Notes: generated by a model from the sequence alone, not told the origin. Positions 18,935 through 28,452 are shown, numbered from the stretch's first letter. The stretch is DNA of 64,000 nucleotides from Marinobacter daepoensis DSM 16072 (GCF_000421165.1 NZ_ATWI01000010.1:310001-374000), one strand, 5' to 3'. Numbers and translations: made by a program.

Positions 18935-19693
18935 TCAGGGGGAGGGCTGGTGCTCCCGCAGCCATTGGCGGACGCTGGTGGCGTGGCGACGGCTGACCTG
19001 AAGCACGTCGGACCGGCCTCTGAGCGCCAGCTGATTCTGCCCGTCGGTTGAACGCCTCAATCCCTGAATGAATCCTACCCCGACGAGGGTGTGCCGGTGA
19101 ATGCGCAGCAGGTGGTCAGGATAAGCCTGTTCCAGTTCCTTCAGGGTGTAATCGCACACGGTCTCGCCCCCCGTGTGGTGCAGGGTCACGTATTTCTGAT
19201 CGGCTTCGCAGTAATAGAGGTTGGCAAGGTCGATGAGTTCGGTGCCGCGGTGTGTTCTCACGGCCAGTTGCTCGCGGGAACCACCGTTGGCCTGGGCCAG
19301 CGCCTGGGATTGAAGGCGGTTAACCTTACCCGCCCGGGCGAGGGCGTCGACCAGTGCTTCGCGCCGCACGGGCTTGAGGAGGTAGGCTGCTGCCCTGACT
19401 TCAAAAGCCTGAATGGCATAGTGGTCGTAAGCTGTACAGAAGATCAGGGCCGGTGGGCTGTGCAACTGGCTGAGCTGAGCGGCTGCGTCCATCCCGTCCA
19501 TGCCGGGCATGCGGATGTCCAGCAGCACAATGTCGGGTTCCAGCTCAGCGACTTTGCGCAGGGCGTCATGGCCGTCGGCGGCTTCCCCGCACACCTGGTA
19601 CCCCGGCTGCGCTTCCAGCAGCCTCTGAATGCGTTGGCGAGCCAGTGGTTCATCGTCGGCGATCAGTATCCGCTTGGTCTCATTGGTTGTCAT
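18935..19693 (-). CDS. algR: LytTR-type response regulator AlgR
   Basis: Two-component regulator of the AlgR/LytR group. The receiver domain (about 7-125) has the acidic pair D13-D14, phosphoacceptor D59 in VLLDIRMPGMDG, and K107-P in LLKPVRREAL. The LytTR DNA-binding domain (about 145-245) includes NLYYCEADQKYVTLH and RIHRHTLVG. In Pseudomonas AlgR controls alginate, twitching motility and biofilm genes. The ATG overlaps the stop of the kinase gene algZ, so both are made as a pair. hemC follows, as in Pseudomonas. Confidence 0.93.
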   Translation of the reverse strand: MTTNETKRILIADDEPLARQRIQRLLEAQPGYQVCGEAADGHDALRKVAELEPDIVLLDIRMPGMDGMDAAAQLSQLHSPPALIFCTAYDHYAIQAFEVRAAAYLLKPVRREALVDALARAGKVNRLQSQALAQANGGSREQLAVRTHRGTELIDLANLYYCEADQKYVTLHHTGGETVCDYTLKELEQAYPDHLLRIHRHTLVGVGFIQGLRRSTDGQNQLALRGRSDVLQVSRRHATSVRQWLREHQPSP

Positions 19694-20751
19694 TGGGCTT
19701 TGGCTGGCTGGTTGTGGTTCCGGTTGTTGGTGCTGCGCCGGGGCAGGCGCAATGTGACTGTGTAGGTCCGGCCCTGTCGGCTGTGTTTCAGGACAGCCGG
19801 TTCACCGAACAGGGCCATCAGTCGTGCCTGGGTGTTGCTCAGTGCGACCCGGTTGCCCTGATGTTGCCGCTCGGTGGATTCCGGTGCCGGGTTCTGCACC
19901 ATAAGATAGACAAAATGCCCCTTTGAGGACACCTCTACCCGAACGGTTCCGCCTTCTGGCCGGGGTTGGATGCCGTGATAGATGGCGTTCTCCACCAGAG
20001 GCTGAAGCGTCAGAGGCGGGATGGCCTGATGTCCGAGCCCGGGCTCAATGTCCCACTCCAGGCGAAGACGTTCTCCCAGTCGCAGGGATTCGATGGCAAG
20101 GTAGCGCTGGCATAGTTCCAGTTCCCGGTTCAGGGGGATCAGCTGGTCATCGGTGCGCAGGCTGGCCCGGAACAGTTCGGACAGGTCGAGAACCGCATCC
20201 TCGGCCTGCTCCGGATTGGACGCAATCAGGCTGGCGATGGTGTTCATGCTGTTGAACAGGAAGTGAGGCTGGATGCGGGCCTGTAAGGACGTCAGGCGGG
20301 CCTGCATTTCCGCCTCCCGTTGTTCTTGCCACTGGTGCTGAAGATAAAAATAACGCAATACCATCAGTACAATCAGCAACGCCAGCAACAGTTTTTTAGC
20401 GACGCCATGCCAGGGGGCCACGCCTGGCTGAGGGTGCAGCACGCTGTCGGCAAACAGGCTGAAGGCGAGGACGTCTAGCAACACAAGCCCGACGATGGCG
20501 GTTGTGGCCCGGCTGATACTCATCTTGGCGAGCCGGGGGCGCAGAAGGCAAATCAGCGCCGCACTGGTGAGTGTGGTCCACTGCACGAACAGGGACAGCA
20601 ACCCAAAGTAATTCCAGTCAATCCAGCTGTCCTGTGCCTGCACGATGGCCAGCACCAGAACCAGCAGTTCGCTGGTAATCAGTAACATGAAAACCGCCCG
20701 CACCCGGCACAGATCGGGCACATAGAAGTTGCCGGAGTCTTTCTTGTTCAT
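19690..20751 (-). CDS. algZ: LytS-type sensor histidine kinase AlgZ (FimS)
   Basis: Membrane sensor kinase that pairs with AlgR. From the ATG at 20751 (AAAGG upstream) the protein has 353 residues. Four hydrophobic segments lie at about 21-37, 48-70, 84-104 and 119-136. A His-kinase domain of the 5TM/LytS type follows, with H163 in QPHFLFNSMNT, an N-box LVENAIYHG, and the usual short ATPase tail. A longer frame begins at 20904, inside argH on the other strand, and is rejected. Divergent from argH with about 120 bases between them. Confidence 0.9.
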   Translation of the reverse strand: MNKKDSGNFYVPDLCRVRAVFMLLITSELLVLVLAIVQAQDSWIDWNYFGLLSLFVQWTTLTSAALICLLRPRLAKMSISRATTAIVGLVLLDVLAFSLFADSVLHPQPGVAPWHGVAKKLLLALLIVLMVLRYFYLQHQWQEQREAEMQARLTSLQARIQPHFLFNSMNTIASLIASNPEQAEDAVLDLSELFRASLRTDDQLIPLNRELELCQRYLAIESLRLGERLRLEWDIEPGLGHQAIPPLTLQPLVENAIYHGIQPRPEGGTVRVEVSSKGHFVYLMVQNPAPESTERQHQGNRVALSNTQARLMALFGEPAVLKHSRQGRTYTVTLRLPRRSTNNRNHNQPAKAQ

Positions 20752-20870
20752 GCCTTTGTCGGGTTTCAGGGGTGTCTCCTTAACCGGGGCCGGAATGCTA
20801 TACTGGCGCAACTTTTCATTTATCCATTGCCGGCATGATGATGCCGGGCTGTCAGCAGGAAAGATAGACC

Positions 20871-22280
20871 ATGACGGATCAGAAAAAGTCTGACCAGACC
20901 TCAACCTCTGAAAAACCCTGGGGCGGTCGCTTCAGTGAGCCTACGGATGCCTTTGTGGAGCGTTTTACGGCCTCTGTTGGGTTCGATCAACGCCTGTATC
21001 ACCACGACATTACCGGCTCCATTGCCCATGCGACTATGCTTGCCAAAGTCGGCGTGCTTACCGATGAGGAAAGGGACCAGATCATTGAGGGTCTGAACGG
21101 GGTCAAGGCCGATATTGAAGCCGGTCGCTTTGAATGGTCGGTGAGCCTGGAAGACGTTCACATGAACGTTGAGGCGCGGTTGACGGATCGCATCGGTATT
21201 ACTGGCAAAAAACTCCACACCGGCCGCAGCCGGAATGATCAGGTGGCGACGGATATCCGCCTGTATCTGCGTGACGAAATTGACGTGATTGCCGAAGAGC
21301 TGGCCCGTCTCCGGGCCGGCTTGCTGGACCTTGCGGAGCGGGAAGCGGCGACCATCATGCCGGGCTTTACCCACTTGCAGACAGCCCAGCCCGTTACCTT
21401 TGGTCATCATCTGCTGGCCTGGTATGAGATGCTGGTGCGCGATGCTGAGCGTTTGCAGGACTGCCGCAAGCGGGTGAATGTCATGCCGCTGGGGGCTGCA
21501 GCTCTGGCAGGGACCACTTATCCGATTGATCGGGCCATGACGGCAGAGCTGTTGGGCTTCGACCGGCCGACGGAGAACTCGCTGGATTCGGTCTCCGACC
21601 GTGATTTCGCGATTGAATTCTGCAGCTTTGCCGCGTTGCTGATGACGCACCTGTCCCGGTTCAGTGAAGAGCTGGTGCTGTGGACGTCGGCCCAGTTCGA
21701 TTTCATCGACCTGCCGGACCGTTTCTGCACCGGGTCTTCCATCATGCCCCAGAAAAAGAACCCGGATGTGCCGGAACTGGTGCGCGGTAAGACCGGGCGG
21801 GTCAATGGCCACCTGATCAGCCTGCTCACCCTGATGAAAAGCCAGCCTCTGGCCTATAACAAGGACAACCAGGAAGACAAAGAGCCGCTCTTCGACACCG
21901 TTGATACCATCAAGGGCTGCCTGAAGGCCTACGCCGACATGATTCCGGCCATTCAGGCCAAGGCCGATAACATGCGGGTAGCGGCCAAGCGGGGCTTCTC
22001 CACCGCCACCGATCTTGCCGACTACCTGGTGAAGAAAGGCGTGCCGTTCCGTGATGCCCATGAGATTGTCGGTAAGTCGGTTGCTTTCGGCGTCGCTGAA
22101 GGGCGTGACCTGTCAGACATGACGCTGGAGGAGCTGCAGCAGTTCTCTGGCATCATCGGTGAGGACGTGTTTGACGTCCTGACGCTGGAGGGCTCGGTGC
22201 AGGCACGTGATCATCTGGGAGGCACGGCGCCAAACCAGGTGCGTGCAGCGGTGGCCCGCGCTCGGAAAACGCTGGCATAG
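20871..22280 (+). CDS. argH: Argininosuccinate lyase
   Basis: Last step of arginine synthesis: argininosuccinate to arginine and fumarate. The 469-residue protein contains WGGRFSEP at the N-terminus, [20 protein letters not shown]-like [12 protein letters not shown], and the lyase signature [12 protein letters not shown] with the mobile catalytic serine loop. The 5' region has TATACT (near 20797) and a 7-bp hairpin (20830-20847) just before the AGGAAAG ribosome site. It is divergent from algZ. Confidence 0.97.
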   Translation: MTDQKKSDQTSTSEKPWGGRFSEPTDAFVERFTASVGFDQRLYHHDITGSIAHATMLAKVGVLTDEERDQIIEGLNGVKADIEAGRFEWSVSLEDVHMNVEARLTDRIGITGKKLHTGRSRNDQVATDIRLYLRDEIDVIAEELARLRAGLLDLAEREAATIMPGFTHLQTAQPVTFGHHLLAWYEMLVRDAERLQDCRKRVNVMPLGAAALAGTTYPIDRAMTAELLGFDRPTENSLDSVSDRDFAIEFCSFAALLMTHLSRFSEELVLWTSAQFDFIDLPDRFCTGSSIMPQKKNPDVPELVRGKTGRVNGHLISLLTLMKSQPLAYNKDNQEDKEPLFDTVDTIKGCLKAYADMIPAIQAKADNMRVAAKRGFSTATDLADYLVKKGVPFRDAHEIVGKSVAFGVAEGRDLSDMTLEELQQFSGIIGEDVFDVLTLEGSVQARDHLGGTAPNQVRAAVARARKTLA

Positions 22281-22319
22281 TCCATTGGCTGTCGTGGACG
22301 AATCAGTTTAGAAAAAGTT

Positions 22320-22354
22320 TTATGACAAAACCGTAAAGTGCGGTTTTGTCATAA
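22320..22354. repeat. Perfect 14-bp inverted repeat after argH
   Basis: Arms 22320-22333 and 22341-22354 are exact reverse complements around a 7-base loop. It could end argH transcription, but no uninterrupted T-run follows. Its right arm contains TTGTCA (22346-22351), a good -35 box for the next gene, so an operator role is equally possible. Confidence 0.85.
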
Positions 22355-22375
22355 ATACAAAATATCGGCTAGGAT
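22346..22375 (+). promoter_or_regulatory. Candidate promoter for the phospholipase effector gene
   Basis: TTGTCA (22346-22351), 18-base spacer, TAGGAT (22370-22375). The -35 box is inside the right arm of the 14-bp inverted repeat. The surrounding bases are AT-rich compared with neighbouring genes. Confidence 0.4.
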
Positions 22376-22423
22376 TGCCTGACTATTTTTACCTGTTTGC
22401 TACCGTCAACAAGGACGCTGACG

Positions 22424-24505
22424 ATGAGCTTTATGAAACTGGTCAGGCCTTCAGAACTGAAGGCCCTCGACATTCCCTTTGTTGAAACTCCTTTTTTTGC
22501 TGCCGACAGGGCCCGCCTCCTGGTTGAGCAGGACAACCATCTTCGTTCAAGCATGCAATCGCTGTTCAGGCATGGCCCCGGTGACCGGCGGAACCTAGCG
22601 GAAACTGTCTATCGGGCGGTGAGAGACGGCGAGCTGATGTTGGTTTGTTCGGAGTGGAATAAGCCCTTCTCGCCGATGGTGACCTGGCGGCCAGACGACA
22701 GCCTGCCTGCTGGTGGCCAGTGGCGGGTAGACGGCAGTTGGCTGAACGTTCTCCCTGAGATTGAGTGTGCGGTAGCAGAACTGAACCAATGTGGCATCAC
22801 CTGCGAGCAGTTGCGCCAATCCGAATCCTGGGGTGTCGGGTCGCTGGAAGTGAACATGTTCTCAATGAACTACCGGCAGAGTCAGCGCCGGGAGCGGGCG
22901 GCTCAAGGTAGCGTGGATGACCACCGGCTGAGCCTGCCCTTAGGGGCGTCCGCACTGGTGGCTCCCGTGTTGATGCCAGCAGCATCCGCAACCGAAGACG
23001 CCAAGGCGGATGTGCTTCAGGCTCCCGCCCCAAGGGTTCACCTGGAAGTGGGCCTGTTTACCGATGGCACCATGAACAACGCCGCCAATACCCAGGCCTT
23101 CGTTGAGCAGCTGGAGCAGGAGTGCCTGATTCCCTACGAAAATAACACCATCAGCCGGGAAGAGTGTGAGCGGCGGATGGGCCTGATGTTGGGCGACAGT
23201 TATGCCAATGCCGCCAGCAATGTGGCGAAGCTGTGGGATTTGTACGATGAGGGGCGAAGTGAGTCGGGCAACACCATTACCCAACGCTTTAGTATCTATG
23301 CTCCTGGGGCGGGTACCAAGACTGGTGAGGATGATGTGTTGTACAGCGCAGCGACCGGGATGGGAGAGGCTGGCATAGTCCCACAGGTGACATTCGCCTT
23401 CTCACGGCTCTCCGAGCGGGCCAGAGTCTCATCACAAGGTAAATCTATTAATCGGTTGACCCTCGATCTATTTGGCTTCAGCCGGGGCGCGGCGGCGGCC
23501 CGCCATGCCGCGTATGAGATTAATCGGGGGGAAAGCGGCCTGCTCGCTGAGATACTGGCTCAGAACCATATTCCCTGGCCGGAGACAGTAGAAATTCGCT
23601 TCGTGGGGCTGTTCGACTCCGTGGCTGCCATCGTTAACCTCGCTGCTGGCGATGTGTTGGCCCACAACAACCGCAACCACCCGGTGAAATTGTACCTGGA
23701 TCCAGGCAAGGTGGGCCAGGCGGTGCACCTGACCGCCGCCCATGAGCACCGCAGGAACTTTGCCCTGAACAGTCTGCGAAACCGCGACGGCAGCTTGCCG
23801 GCCAACTTCCGGGAAATCGCCCTGCCGGGCGTTCATTCCGATATTGGCGGTGGCTACGGCGACAGCCAGCGAGAGGACGTGCTGTTAAGCCTCAGGTTAC
23901 AGGTGCCTCGCGACCGGCTGAACAGGCCGGACCAAACCCTGCAATGGGATAATCTGGAGGCCAGGCGGCAACAGATAGAGGCGGCAGGCTGGATTGGCCC
24001 ATATAATCTGCCGGTACGGCAATCCGAGAAATTGCAGGCATGGCCGAAAGACCAGGGCCCGGAAGGGCCTGCCCGGCTGGACATTGTCACCCTGCGCCAC
24101 GAGCACCCGGCCCAGGATGGCCGGGTAGAACTGGTGTTGCGGATGCTGCGCCAGGTGCGGGGGGAGTATTCGCGGGTGGCCTTGAGGTTGATGCATCGGC
24201 TGGCCAGCGATAGCGGTGCACCGCTGAAGGATATCGATACCAGAAAAGCCGACAACACCTTGCCAGAGGAACTGAAATCCATCCTGCAACAAATTCTGGA
24301 ACAGGTTGTACAAGGGAATGACACCCCCTCACTGACTGCGGAACACGAGAGCCTGTTGCTCCAGCGCTATATCCATTACTCGGCGCACTACAACGCTATT
24401 GAGACCATTGTGGCGGGCTTGCCTGCGAAGTTGCAGGGGGTTCATCCCAATGCGCCTGCACCTTCAGGCGAGCGCCTGGTGTATCCACAGGTAGAGGACG
24501 ACTAA
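22424..24505 (+). CDS. Tle1-like T6SS phospholipase effector (DUF2235)
   Basis: Predicted alpha/beta-hydrolase phospholipase of the Tle1/DUF2235 family, delivered by type VI secretion to attack competitor membranes. From the ATG at 22424 (AAGGA eight bases upstream) it has 693 residues. The catalytic domain starts near HLEVGLFTDGTMNNA. Catalytic candidates are S353 in the GFSRG motif, D398 in GLFDSVA and H471 in PGVHSDIGGGY, all in DUF2235 order. Residues 1-200 are an unassigned leader without PAAR or VgrG motifs. A DUF2931 lipoprotein gene overlaps its stop (TAATG). No other T6SS gene is in the window, so loading onto a VgrG encoded elsewhere is inferred. Confidence 0.85.
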   Translation: MSFMKLVRPSELKALDIPFVETPFFAADRARLLVEQDNHLRSSMQSLFRHGPGDRRNLAETVYRAVRDGELMLVCSEWNKPFSPMVTWRPDDSLPAGGQWRVDGSWLNVLPEIECAVAELNQCGITCEQLRQSESWGVGSLEVNMFSMNYRQSQRRERAAQGSVDDHRLSLPLGASALVAPVLMPAASATEDAKADVLQAPAPRVHLEVGLFTDGTMNNAANTQAFVEQLEQECLIPYENNTISREECERRMGLMLGDSYANAASNVAKLWDLYDEGRSESGNTITQRFSIYAPGAGTKTGEDDVLYSAATGMGEAGIVPQVTFAFSRLSERARVSSQGKSINRLTLDLFGFSRGAAAARHAAYEINRGESGLLAEILAQNHIPWPETVEIRFVGLFDSVAAIVNLAAGDVLAHNNRNHPVKLYLDPGKVGQAVHLTAAHEHRRNFALNSLRNRDGSLPANFREIALPGVHSDIGGGYGDSQREDVLLSLRLQVPRDRLNRPDQTLQWDNLEARRQQIEAAGWIGPYNLPVRQSEKLQAWPKDQGPEGPARLDIVTLRHEHPAQDGRVELVLRMLRQVRGEYSRVALRLMHRLASDSGAPLKDIDTRKADNTLPEELKSILQQILEQVVQGNDTPSLTAEHESLLLQRYIHYSAHYNAIETIVAGLPAKLQGVHPNAPAPSGERLVYPQVEDD

Positions 24506-25104
24506 TGATTCAGAAAATTCTGGCTATGGGCCTCATGGCCATGGCCCTGTTGGGCAGCGGGTGTTCGGCGTTGCCGAAAGACACAACGAACTGGTACATC
24601 GACGTTGCAGCCCCCGAATATTATGGAGTGTGGGTGACCGATATGTTCCTGGAGAAGTCGGGTGAGCGGAGTTGGCGCCAGCCGATCGGCATCGTGTCGT
24701 GCTGCTGGCGGGGGGCTTATGGCCCTGTAGGCAAGGGGACCCGGGTTGAGCCGTTTCCGGAACTGATTCTGGTCAATTGGTTCTCTTTTGCGGAGCAGAA
24801 ATATTACACCAAGATCATTCAGGTGCCGGAAGACCTGCTGGACCGAATGCGGGAGCCGGCCACTTACAAGACGCCGATGGGCGTGTATTCCGGCCCCCGG
24901 AACTTTATGACCATTGGCCTGGCGCCCGGCGGTACCGTGGTGGTCTGGATTTCGAACCAGATTGGCAACGAGATCGAGGTGATGCGGATGCAGGCGACGG
25001 AAGTGCCGGGTGATCCGGATGATTTTGAGGTAGGCACCAGGAATTATCTCGAAAAACACGGTGACTACCTCAGGGAACACGGCGTCCCGACGGAGGGCTG
25101 GTAG
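24505..25104 (+). CDS. DUF2931 family lipoprotein, possible Tle immunity protein
   Basis: A 199-residue exported protein. The N-terminus MIQKILAMGLMAMALLGSGC looks like a lipoprotein signal with the lipid-accepting Cys at about residue 20, though the lipobox has Gly at -3. The mature part has the DUF2931 features: W-Y-x-D at the start, a WRQPIGIVSCCWRG block, and a VVVWISNQ segment. DUF2931 and similar small lipoproteins commonly sit beside DUF2235 effectors, and the known immunity proteins of periplasm-acting lipases are exported. Overlap with the effector stop shows coupled translation. Immunity function is inference. Confidence 0.75.
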   Translation: MIQKILAMGLMAMALLGSGCSALPKDTTNWYIDVAAPEYYGVWVTDMFLEKSGERSWRQPIGIVSCCWRGAYGPVGKGTRVEPFPELILVNWFSFAEQKYYTKIIQVPEDLLDRMREPATYKTPMGVYSGPRNFMTIGLAPGGTVVVWISNQIGNEIEVMRMQATEVPGDPDDFEVGTRNYLEKHGDYLREHGVPTEGW

Positions 25105-25381
25105 GCCGCCCCGAGCGCGGCTCTGAAATAATCCAGCGTGATGCCGGGGTAGGCTGCAGCTTGCCCCGACATAACCCAGTCGCCGATCCGGCCTGTACTC
25201 AGCGCTACCTCCATCGGCTTCAGCTCCGCCAATGGGCGGCCCCGATGACATCGCCCCTGGGCCCGTTAATGCACTGGAAATGGAATTCGTAGACCGGCAG
25301 CCCCTCCCCCTGACGGTTCAGGGGCATTTCGGTGACAAAATGCTCTCGGTCAAAAGCCCGCTGCCAAAGACGCTTTATCAT
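25065..25381 (-). pseudogene. Frameshifted gene remnant, unknown family
   Basis: Between the DUF2931 gene and cyaA, the minus strand holds two protein-like stretches in different frames. The first (25381-25220) reads MIKRLWQRAFDREHFVTEM and continues to INGPRGDVIG before a stop. The second, ending at 25065, reads RPLAELKPMEVALSTGRIGD and onward to a stop. A single frameshift near 25230 would join them into about 105 residues. No ribosome site is seen, and the family is not recognised. Its 3' end overlaps the DUF2931 gene. The rest of the gap up to cyaA (25382-25531) shows nothing I can name. Confidence 0.4.
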
Positions 25382-25531
25382 GCGCGCTCATTCGGGAATT
25401 CACAGCACAGAGGCCTCGTTCGGGCTGGCGGGCGTTCTCGCCGCCGTGCCTTTTGTTTTTTTAAAGATTTTGCCACGCTTTTTTCATCATACTGGCTATC
25501 CTGCTGAAACTAACCTCTTGCCGGAGTTCTC

Positions 25532-28381
25532 TTGACTGCTCACGCCAAACCCATCGTTCTTGATTTTGAGGACGGGATCGATCGAAAAACGCTTCAGTGC
25601 CTTCGGGACCGTTTCCTGAAGGTTAACCGGCAGCGTTGGCAAAGGGCGTGTTCAGCGCTGACTTACCGGCAAAAGATCGTGCTTGAACTGCTTCCCCTGG
25701 TATTTCACCGGAACCATCCGGCATTGCCCGGTTATCTGGATGGTAATTGCCCGGAGGGCGTTAACGGCTACACGCCGGATGCCGGCGTCCTGGATGCGGC
25801 CCGCCGCTACGCCCGAAGCTTCCATTATCGGGACAAGGGCAGCCGAAAGCCGGATCTGGACAGTCTGTTTCTGATGGGCAGCCCGGGGACGCTGGGCCAC
25901 TCGGTGACCAGTGATCTGGATGTCTGGCTGTGTCACCGGGAGGGCTTATCGACGCAAGGGGTTCAGAGCCTTGAACGCAAGGCTGAGAAATTGTCGGAGT
26001 GGGCGGCGAGTCTGGGCGTTGAGCTTCATGTGTTTGTGTTTTCTGCCGCGGATTGGCGGGCGGGGCGGCAAAAGGTAGCGTTGGTTGGCGAGAACTGCGG
26101 CAGTGCCCAGCATTTCCTGCTGCTGGATGAATTCTACCGGGCCAGCATCCATCTCGCGGGCCAGTGTCCTCTTTGGTGGTTGATTCCAGCGGAGAGCGAG
26201 CGTGACTATGACCGTTGCCGGCGCCAACTGGTTGAATGCCGGTTTATCAAAGCCGACGACTACATTGATTTCGGGCCGGTGCCCGGTATTCCGCCGCAAG
26301 AACTGCCAGGTGCTGGTTTATGGCAACTCTATAAAGGCATCGACGCGCCCTGGAAAGCAATTCTCAAGCTGTTACTGATCGAATGCTATGCCACGGACCA
26401 GGATCGTCCCTTGTTGTCGGCCAGTTTCAAGCAGGCTGTGCATAGGGGAGAGGTGTGTCCCGATGCTCTGGACCCCTATGTCTTGCTGTATCAGCGGCTT
26501 GAACAGTGGCTGCTGGCCGGAAAAGCAGTGGACCGCCTGGGCCTGGTGCGTCGCAGTCTTTACCTGAAAGCAGGGCTTCCCCTGACCCGCGCGGGTATGG
26601 CCGGGGCGCCCTGGAGGGTCGACCTGTTGCGTTGCCTGGTCACCACCTGGGGCTGGACGGAGTCTGACCTGGCACTGCTTGATGATCGACAGCGCTGGCG
26701 GGCCGAAGAGGTGAGCGCCTTGCGCCGGAGCGTGGTGGCTGAGTTGACGCACAGCTATCGGTTTCTGTCAGCCATGGCCCGTAACCAGGGTGCTCTCGCG
26801 TCGATCAGTGCCAGTGACATCAATGTGCTGGGGCGAAAACTGTATGCAACATTCCAGCGCAAGGCTGGCAAAGTGGAGCTGATCAACCCGGGGCTGGTGG
26901 CTTCGCTGGCCGAGGAGAACCTGTCGTTCCATCATCAGTCTGAACAGGGCTCTTCGGGTGAAGGCTGGTTACTTTATCGCGATCTTGAGGACCCTTCCGA
27001 TGCCTTCTGGCAGGCGGTCATCCGCCGCGCTGGCAACCTGGCAGAGTTGCTGGTGTGGTGTTATTGCAATGGGTTGCTCAGCCGCAGTACCCGCTTGAAC
27101 GTCCGTGCCGGTCAGAGTGCGGCCTCGGTGGGGGAGCTGAAAGAGATTCTGGACGTACTCGCGGGCTTTCTGCCACAGCCTATGCCAGCGGCGTCGCGCA
27201 GGGCGCTGTCCAGACCAGTACGCCCGCTCCGGAACCTGCTGCTGCTGAACGTGGCTGTCGATCCCCAGGCGCATTTGACGGATCGGGGGCTTCACAAACT
27301 CAGCAACCGGAATGATTCTCTGGGGTTCAGCGGGGCCCGGGACAATCTTGTGTTGACGATTGATCAGGTAACTCTGAACAGTTGGCATGAAGTCAGCCTG
27401 CAGCACTATGCGGCTGGCGATACGTTAATCCAGTGTCTGAAAAATGTGCTCGCGCAGGTGGCCGTGAATCCGGAAGCACTCCCTGAAATACGGGTGGCAG
27501 CTTCCAGTCGCGGGCACGGACAGGCCATTGCACGCCGAGTAAACGAGCTGTTTTCCGATGTGTTACGGCAGTTTTTTGCGGGCGGAAGCGGGCCTCATCC
27601 GTTGCGCTACATCATTGAGATGGATCAGCGTTATTTTCTGCTTCAGTTCCGGGGCCGGGAGCCGGGGTTCCTGGCCCTGGAAAGCAGGGCGGCGCTGATG
27701 AATGCCCTGTCGCAGCCTCAGGACCGTTTTCTGCCCGTGGTCCCCGACCGTTATTCGCTGCAGGATGCCCCGTTGCTCAAAGTGGTGTGCGAGGCGTCGG
27801 AAGCGGGCAATATTCAGGTTTTCTGGCAACTGCAGGGTGGGCTGGGGCAGCTCTGGGTGGTGGATGAGTTTGGCAGCCTGTGGCACCGGCAGATGCGTGT
27901 GCAGCAGCGTCGCCATCTGCTTTCCCCCCTGCTTCGGTTTCTGGAGAACGTGGTTGAGCGTCGGCAATTGCGCCAGGCGGATAATCTGGACCCGGTTGCC
28001 GGCATACGTTGCTATGAAGTGGTGCGCCGGGATGGACGTTGGCAAGCGGAAGCCCGGGCTGAGCCCGGAGCCAGCCCCCGGATTTCCGGGTTGGAAGTCC
28101 ATGCCGTGGGGGTGCAGCAGGGGGATAGCACCTTGCGTTTCGACCTCTACTGCAATGATCAGGAATTTACCGTTCAGGAGTACGGCGATCGGCTGATTCC
28201 TGCAGTGGCTCATTATATCCGGTCCCTCCGCGAGAGCCGGGAGCCCTATCCGGTGTACCTGACAGACCTGCACCTGCCCCATGATCTGGACGCCCATCTG
28301 TACCAGCGGGATATTCAGACCAGTCAGTACCTGTTCTATCGGGGACGGCTGGAAGATGCGCTCAACCGGCACCTTGCCTGA
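25532..28381 (+). CDS. cyaA: Class I adenylate cyclase
   Basis: Makes cAMP from ATP for Crp/Vfr-type control. The 949-residue protein has the class I N-terminal catalytic domain (about 1-540), with the nucleotidyl-transferase motif G-S-P-G-T-L-G-H-S (116-124) and the D128/D130 metal pair in TSDLDVWLCH. The C-terminal regulatory half follows. The start is TTG at 25532 with GGAG six bases upstream; rare starts are usual for cyaA and may hold its level down. The gene keeps the Pseudomonas position upstream of lptM-lysA. Confidence 0.95.
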   Translation: MTAHAKPIVLDFEDGIDRKTLQCLRDRFLKVNRQRWQRACSALTYRQKIVLELLPLVFHRNHPALPGYLDGNCPEGVNGYTPDAGVLDAARRYARSFHYRDKGSRKPDLDSLFLMGSPGTLGHSVTSDLDVWLCHREGLSTQGVQSLERKAEKLSEWAASLGVELHVFVFSAADWRAGRQKVALVGENCGSAQHFLLLDEFYRASIHLAGQCPLWWLIPAESERDYDRCRRQLVECRFIKADDYIDFGPVPGIPPQELPGAGLWQLYKGIDAPWKAILKLLLIECYATDQDRPLLSASFKQAVHRGEVCPDALDPYVLLYQRLEQWLLAGKAVDRLGLVRRSLYLKAGLPLTRAGMAGAPWRVDLLRCLVTTWGWTESDLALLDDRQRWRAEEVSALRRSVVAELTHSYRFLSAMARNQGALASISASDINVLGRKLYATFQRKAGKVELINPGLVASLAEENLSFHHQSEQGSSGEGWLLYRDLEDPSDAFWQAVIRRAGNLAELLVWCYCNGLLSRSTRLNVRAGQSAASVGELKEILDVLAGFLPQPMPAASRRALSRPVRPLRNLLLLNVAVDPQAHLTDRGLHKLSNRNDSLGFSGARDNLVLTIDQVTLNSWHEVSLQHYAAGDTLIQCLKNVLAQVAVNPEALPEIRVAASSRGHGQAIARRVNELFSDVLRQFFAGGSGPHPLRYIIEMDQRYFLLQFRGREPGFLALESRAALMNALSQPQDRFLPVVPDRYSLQDAPLLKVVCEASEAGNIQVFWQLQGGLGQLWVVDEFGSLWHRQMRVQQRRHLLSPLLRFLENVVERRQLRQADNLDPVAGIRCYEVVRRDGRWQAEARAEPGASPRISGLEVHAVGVQQGDSTLRFDLYCNDQEFTVQEYGDRLIPAVAHYIRSLRESREPYPVYLTDLHLPHDLDAHLYQRDIQTSQYLFYRGRLEDALNRHLA

Positions 28382-28452
28382 ACGTCCGAACCCTCGCGGT
28401 GCGGGCCGGGTGTCGGGTATACTTCGGCCATAATTCACTCAGGGGAATGGGT

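Noticed and set aside
20901..22061. 386-residue open frame opposite argH
   Set aside because: Lies wholly antisense to a clearly conserved gene, has no ribosome site, and its His/Gln-rich composition is what high-GC antisense frames give.
24502..25251. 249-residue minus-strand frame over the DUF2931 gene
   Set aside because: Arginine/proline-rich and antisense to the lipoprotein gene; the protein-like minus-strand signal near here lies in other frames (see the remnant at 25065-25381).
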